Positions 61,792 to 64,000 of a stretch of DNA of 64,000 bases are shown piece after piece. Origin of the DNA: an uncultured Agathobacter sp. (GTDB lineage: Bacteria; Bacillota; Clostridia; Lachnospirales; Lachnospiraceae). The translations under genes were made by a program, and so were the position numbers. The DNA is taken from assembly GCA_934359755.1 (NCBI GenBank), contig CAKRLV010000001.1, positions 151,716-215,715 on the forward strand. The letters run 5' to 3'. Under the pieces are notes generated by a model. It saw only the letters and a program-made list of their open reading frames with translations, did not search any database and had not been told where the DNA came from. Within the stretch, counting starts at the first letter, position 1, and each line of letters begins with the position of its first letter.

Positions 61792-62330
61792 ATTTACCAA
61801 ACAAATTAACTATTTTTAGAATTATTCTAATACCATTTTTTGTTTTTTTCTTATTAGCACCTTATTTTGAAGGCTATGGTAATTATATAGCAGTTGCAAT
61901 TTTCATAGTTGCCAGTCTGACAGATTTACTTGATGGTAAAATTGCCAGAAAATATAATCTTGTGACTAACTTTGGAAAATTTATGGATCCATTAGCAGAT
62001 AAGCTTTTAGTATGTTCTGCAATGATTTGTCTTATTGAATTGGATTCAATTCCATCATGGGTTGTAATCATTATTATTTCAAGAGAATTTATTATAAGCG
62101 GTTTTCGTCTTGTAGCATCTGACAATGGTGTTGTAATAGCTGCAAGTTACTGGGGCAAATTCAAAACAACTTTCCAGATGCTTATGGTCATAGTTCTTAT
62201 TTTGAACATAAAGACACCATTTTTCAATTATCTTGGAATAATACTTATAGTTATCGCAACAACACTTACAATTATTTCACTTATTGACTATATTGTTAAG
62301 AACAAAGATGTTCTTAAAGAACAGAAATAA
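61788..62330 (+). CDS. pgsA: CDP-diacylglycerol-glycerol-3-phosphate phosphatidyltransferase
   Basis: Makes phosphatidylglycerophosphate. The 180-residue membrane protein (about 5-6 helices) carries the CDP-alcohol transferase signature in TDLLDGKIARKY and GKFMDPLADKLL. ATGA overlap of 4 bases with rimO indicates translational coupling. Confidence 0.94.
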   Translation: MNLPNKLTIFRIILIPFFVFFLLAPYFEGYGNYIAVAIFIVASLTDLLDGKIARKYNLVTNFGKFMDPLADKLLVCSAMICLIELDSIPSWVVIIIISREFIISGFRLVASDNGVVIAASYWGKFKTTFQMLMVIVLILNIKTPFFNYLGIILIVIATTLTIISLIDYIVKNKDVLKEQK

Positions 62331-62341
62331 CGGAGGCTTTT

Positions 62342-62896
62342 ATGAGAATAATTGCAGGAACAGCCAGAAGCCTGCCCCTTAAAACAATAGAGGGCAAAGA
62401 GACAAGACCTACAACAGACAAAATAAAAGAGACATTATTTAACATCTTGCAACCAGATATCTATGGCTGCACATTTCTTGATTTATTTGCCGGGAGTGGG
62501 CAGATAGGACTCGAAGCTGTGAGTCGTGGTGCTAAATTCTGTGTATTTGTTGAGAACTCAAGAAAAGCCGCCGCATGTATCGAGGACAATATTAAATTTA
62601 CCAAGTTTGATGATCAATGCCGCTTGCTGCCTTCTGATGCTGTTTCATCAATTCACAGGCTAAACGGCGCATATAAATTCGATATTGTATTTATGGATCC
62701 ACCTTACGACAAAGATCTGGAAAAAGAAGTAATGTTTCAATTGGCCGGAAGTGATATTATCTCAGAAGATTCAATCATCATAATAGAAGCATCACTAAAT
62801 ACTTCGTTTGATTATCTTGATGAATACGGATTTGAAATCTATAAATTCAAAAAATACAAGACGAATCAACATGTCTTTATACGAAAGAAAAATTAG
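62342..62896 (+). CDS. rsmD: 16S rRNA (guanine-966-N2)-methyltransferase RsmD
   Basis: SAM-dependent methyltransferase of 16S rRNA. The 184 residues show AGTARSLPLKTIEGKETRPT, SAM motif FLDLFAGSGQIGLEAVSRGA and catalytic DIVFMDPPYDK. RBS CGGAGG precedes the ATG; it lies 11 bases after pgsA and 16 before coaD, the usual rsmD-coaD order. Confidence 0.95.
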   Translation: MRIIAGTARSLPLKTIEGKETRPTTDKIKETLFNILQPDIYGCTFLDLFAGSGQIGLEAVSRGAKFCVFVENSRKAAACIEDNIKFTKFDDQCRLLPSDAVSSIHRLNGAYKFDIVFMDPPYDKDLEKEVMFQLAGSDIISEDSIIIIEASLNTSFDYLDEYGFEIYKFKKYKTNQHVFIRKKN

Positions 62897-62912
62897 GAAG
62901 GTATGATTTGAT

Positions 62913-63398
62913 ATGAAAAGAGCTATATATCCTGGAAGCTTCGACCCAGTTACATTTGGACATATTGATATAATTGAGAGATCCTCAAGAATAGTTGATG
63001 AATTAGTCGTTGGAGTGCTCAATAACAGTGCAAAAAATTCATTGTTTTCTTTACAAGAACGTGTTAACATGATAGAAGAGATGACAAAAGATATGCCAAA
63101 TGTCAAAGTCGGCTCTTTTGATGGTCTTTTAGTTGATTACATGAATAAAATTGATGCCACAATAATTGTTCGCGGACTTCGTGCCGTAACTGATTTTGAG
63201 TATGAACTGCAGATTGCGCAGACAAATCATGTGCAGGACGAGAATATTGAGACAATATTTTTGACTACTAATTTAAAATATTCTTATTTGAGTTCAACTA
63301 TTGTAAAGGAATTCGCATCATACGGCGGAGATATTTCACGATTTGTGCCATCATGTTTCATTGACGATATCTATAAAAAATATAATATTAACAGATAA
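62913..63398 (+). CDS. coaD: Phosphopantetheine adenylyltransferase
   Basis: Penultimate step of coenzyme A synthesis. The 161 residues begin KRAIYPGSFDPVTFGHIDII with the nucleotidyltransferase TxGH motif. RGLRAVTDFEYELQIAQ and SYLSSTIVKEFASYGGDIS follow, ending with the family's usual length. AGGAAGG lies upstream. Confidence 0.96.
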   Translation: MKRAIYPGSFDPVTFGHIDIIERSSRIVDELVVGVLNNSAKNSLFSLQERVNMIEEMTKDMPNVKVGSFDGLLVDYMNKIDATIIVRGLRAVTDFEYELQIAQTNHVQDENIETIFLTTNLKYSYLSSTIVKEFASYGGDISRFVPSCFIDDIYKKYNINR

Positions 63399-63410
63399 GG
63401 AGAGTTTAGC

Positions 63411-64000
63411 ATGAGTAGCAGAATGGAGCAAATAATCGAAGAGATTGAAGAATACATAGATTCATGTAAATTTGCGGCCCTTTCTAACAACAAAATTCTT
63501 GTTAATAAAGAGGAATTAGAAGAGTTAATATCCGAGTTACGTTCTAAAACACCTGAGGAAATTAAGAGATATCAGAAGATAATAAGTAATAAAGAAGCTA
63601 TTCTTGCTGATGCACAGGCTAAGGCTGATCAGATTATTGCACAGGCTCAGATTCAGACTACAGAGCTTGTAAGTGAACATCAGATTATGCAACAGGCATA
63701 TGCACAGGCAAATGAAGTAGTTATGGTTGCTACCAAACAGGCACAGGAGATTTTAGACAGTGCCCAGAATGAAGCTAATGCTCTTAGAATGAACGCGATG
63801 GCTTATACTGACGGTCAATTAAAGAGTATTGAAGAAATCCTTTCAGGTGCAATTGAGACTACCAAAGCCAGAAATGATAATCTCATTTCTTCTATGCAGG
63901 GATTTTTGGATGTAGTTACTACTAACAGAGCCGAGCTTTTCCCTTCACAGGTTGAAGCTGAGGAAACAGATAAAAGTTCTTCATCTACTTCTTCTAATGA
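63411..64000 (+). CDS. Coiled-coil protein, 3'-truncated
   Basis: The frame opens at ATG 63411 after AAGGAGA, 12 bases after coaD, and runs off the window with 196 codons and no stop. It begins MSSRMEQIIEEIEEYIDSC; residues about 60-125 are a heptad-like Ala/Gln/Glu-rich coiled coil (QAKADQIIAQAQIQT), and the visible end is Ser/Thr-rich. Such proteins near coaD in clostridia are often annotated as vacuolar-type ATPase subunit H-like or DivIVA-like; neither is established. Role unknown. Confidence 0.75.
   Translation, partial: MSSRMEQIIEEIEEYIDSCKFAALSNNKILVNKEELEELISELRSKTPEEIKRYQKIISNKEAILADAQAKADQIIAQAQIQTTELVSEHQIMQQAYAQANEVVMVATKQAQEILDSAQNEANALRMNAMAYTDGQLKSIEEILSGAIETTKARNDNLISSMQGFLDVVTTNRAELFPSQVEAEETDKSSSSTSSN

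Overview
The window is a stretch of core chromosome from a low-G+C Gram-positive anaerobe, most probably a gut Lachnospiraceae (Lachnospira/Roseburia/Agathobacter-like). The evidence is the AT-rich sequence with strong AGGAGG-type ribosome-binding sites, a sporulation-type gene pair (DUF2953 + gerW/ytfJ), a six-gene Rnf complex, a sodium-pumping decarboxylase operon, an ispH gene overlapping an S1-domain gene, and clostridial gene orders throughout. Almost every gene has a recognisable family. There is no prophage, insertion sequence, CRISPR array, plasmid gene or rRNA. Nearly all genes are on the + strand; only a tRNA-Glu, yprB, apbE, rpmB and rqcH are on the - strand. Species-level identity is inference.

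Layout: 1-1240, the 3' part of galE and a convergent tRNA-Glu. 1327-9755, the nusA-infB operon (rimP, nusA, rnpM/ylxR, ylxQ, infB, rbfA, nrnA, truB, ribF). 9742-13702, a secreted SH3/NlpC-P60 hydrolase, rpsO and pnp, the last two with structured leaders. 13738-17416, a cytoplasmic subtilisin, scpAB and a DacF-type carboxypeptidase. 17467-22868, a biotin/Na+ decarboxylase operon with two different carboxyltransferases. 22883-28613, a DUF1275 membrane protein, an RpiR regulator, an HI0933 flavoprotein, cmk, ispH and an S1 protein. 28666-30578, cheR and a convergent RNase H-like exonuclease. 30775-37180, rnfCDGEAB and convergent apbE. 37231-43112, proB, DUF896, 5-FCL, proA, miaB, a NusG-II protein, a Gx/Hpre_diP_synt_I membrane protein and ruvA. 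43155-49751, ruvB, zapA, a U32 protein, and a SEDS polymerase with its partner transpeptidase. 49752-52009, a NUDIX hydrolase, an unknown gene, DUF2953 and gerW. 52046-56640, rpmB divergent from asp23-fakA-recG. 56657-64000, rqcH divergent from yicC-gmk-rpoZ-rimO-pgsA-rsmD-coaD and a truncated coiled-coil gene.

How the genes work together: two ion-motive machines stand out. The decarboxylase operon carries both an acyl-CoA-type carboxyltransferase and an OadA/5S-type carboxyltransferase around one biotin carrier and one OadB Na+ pump, with OadG fused to a lipoprotein head. The Rnf operon oxidises ferredoxin and reduces NAD+ while pumping ions; RnfD and RnfG carry flavinylation motifs, and apbE, which makes that modification, lies next door. 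A NusG-II/Gx pair a few kilobases away may belong to the same membrane redox network. Most of the rest is translation, ribosome maturation, cell-wall and division housekeeping, in operons with clear sigma-A promoters and intrinsic terminators.

I found no convincing wholly new system. The most interesting items are the hybrid decarboxylase operon, the flavin/Rnf neighbourhood, the long hairpin ahead of pnp, an apparently leaderless subtilisin gene, eight 18-bp repeats inside infB, and an unrecognised 108-residue protein.
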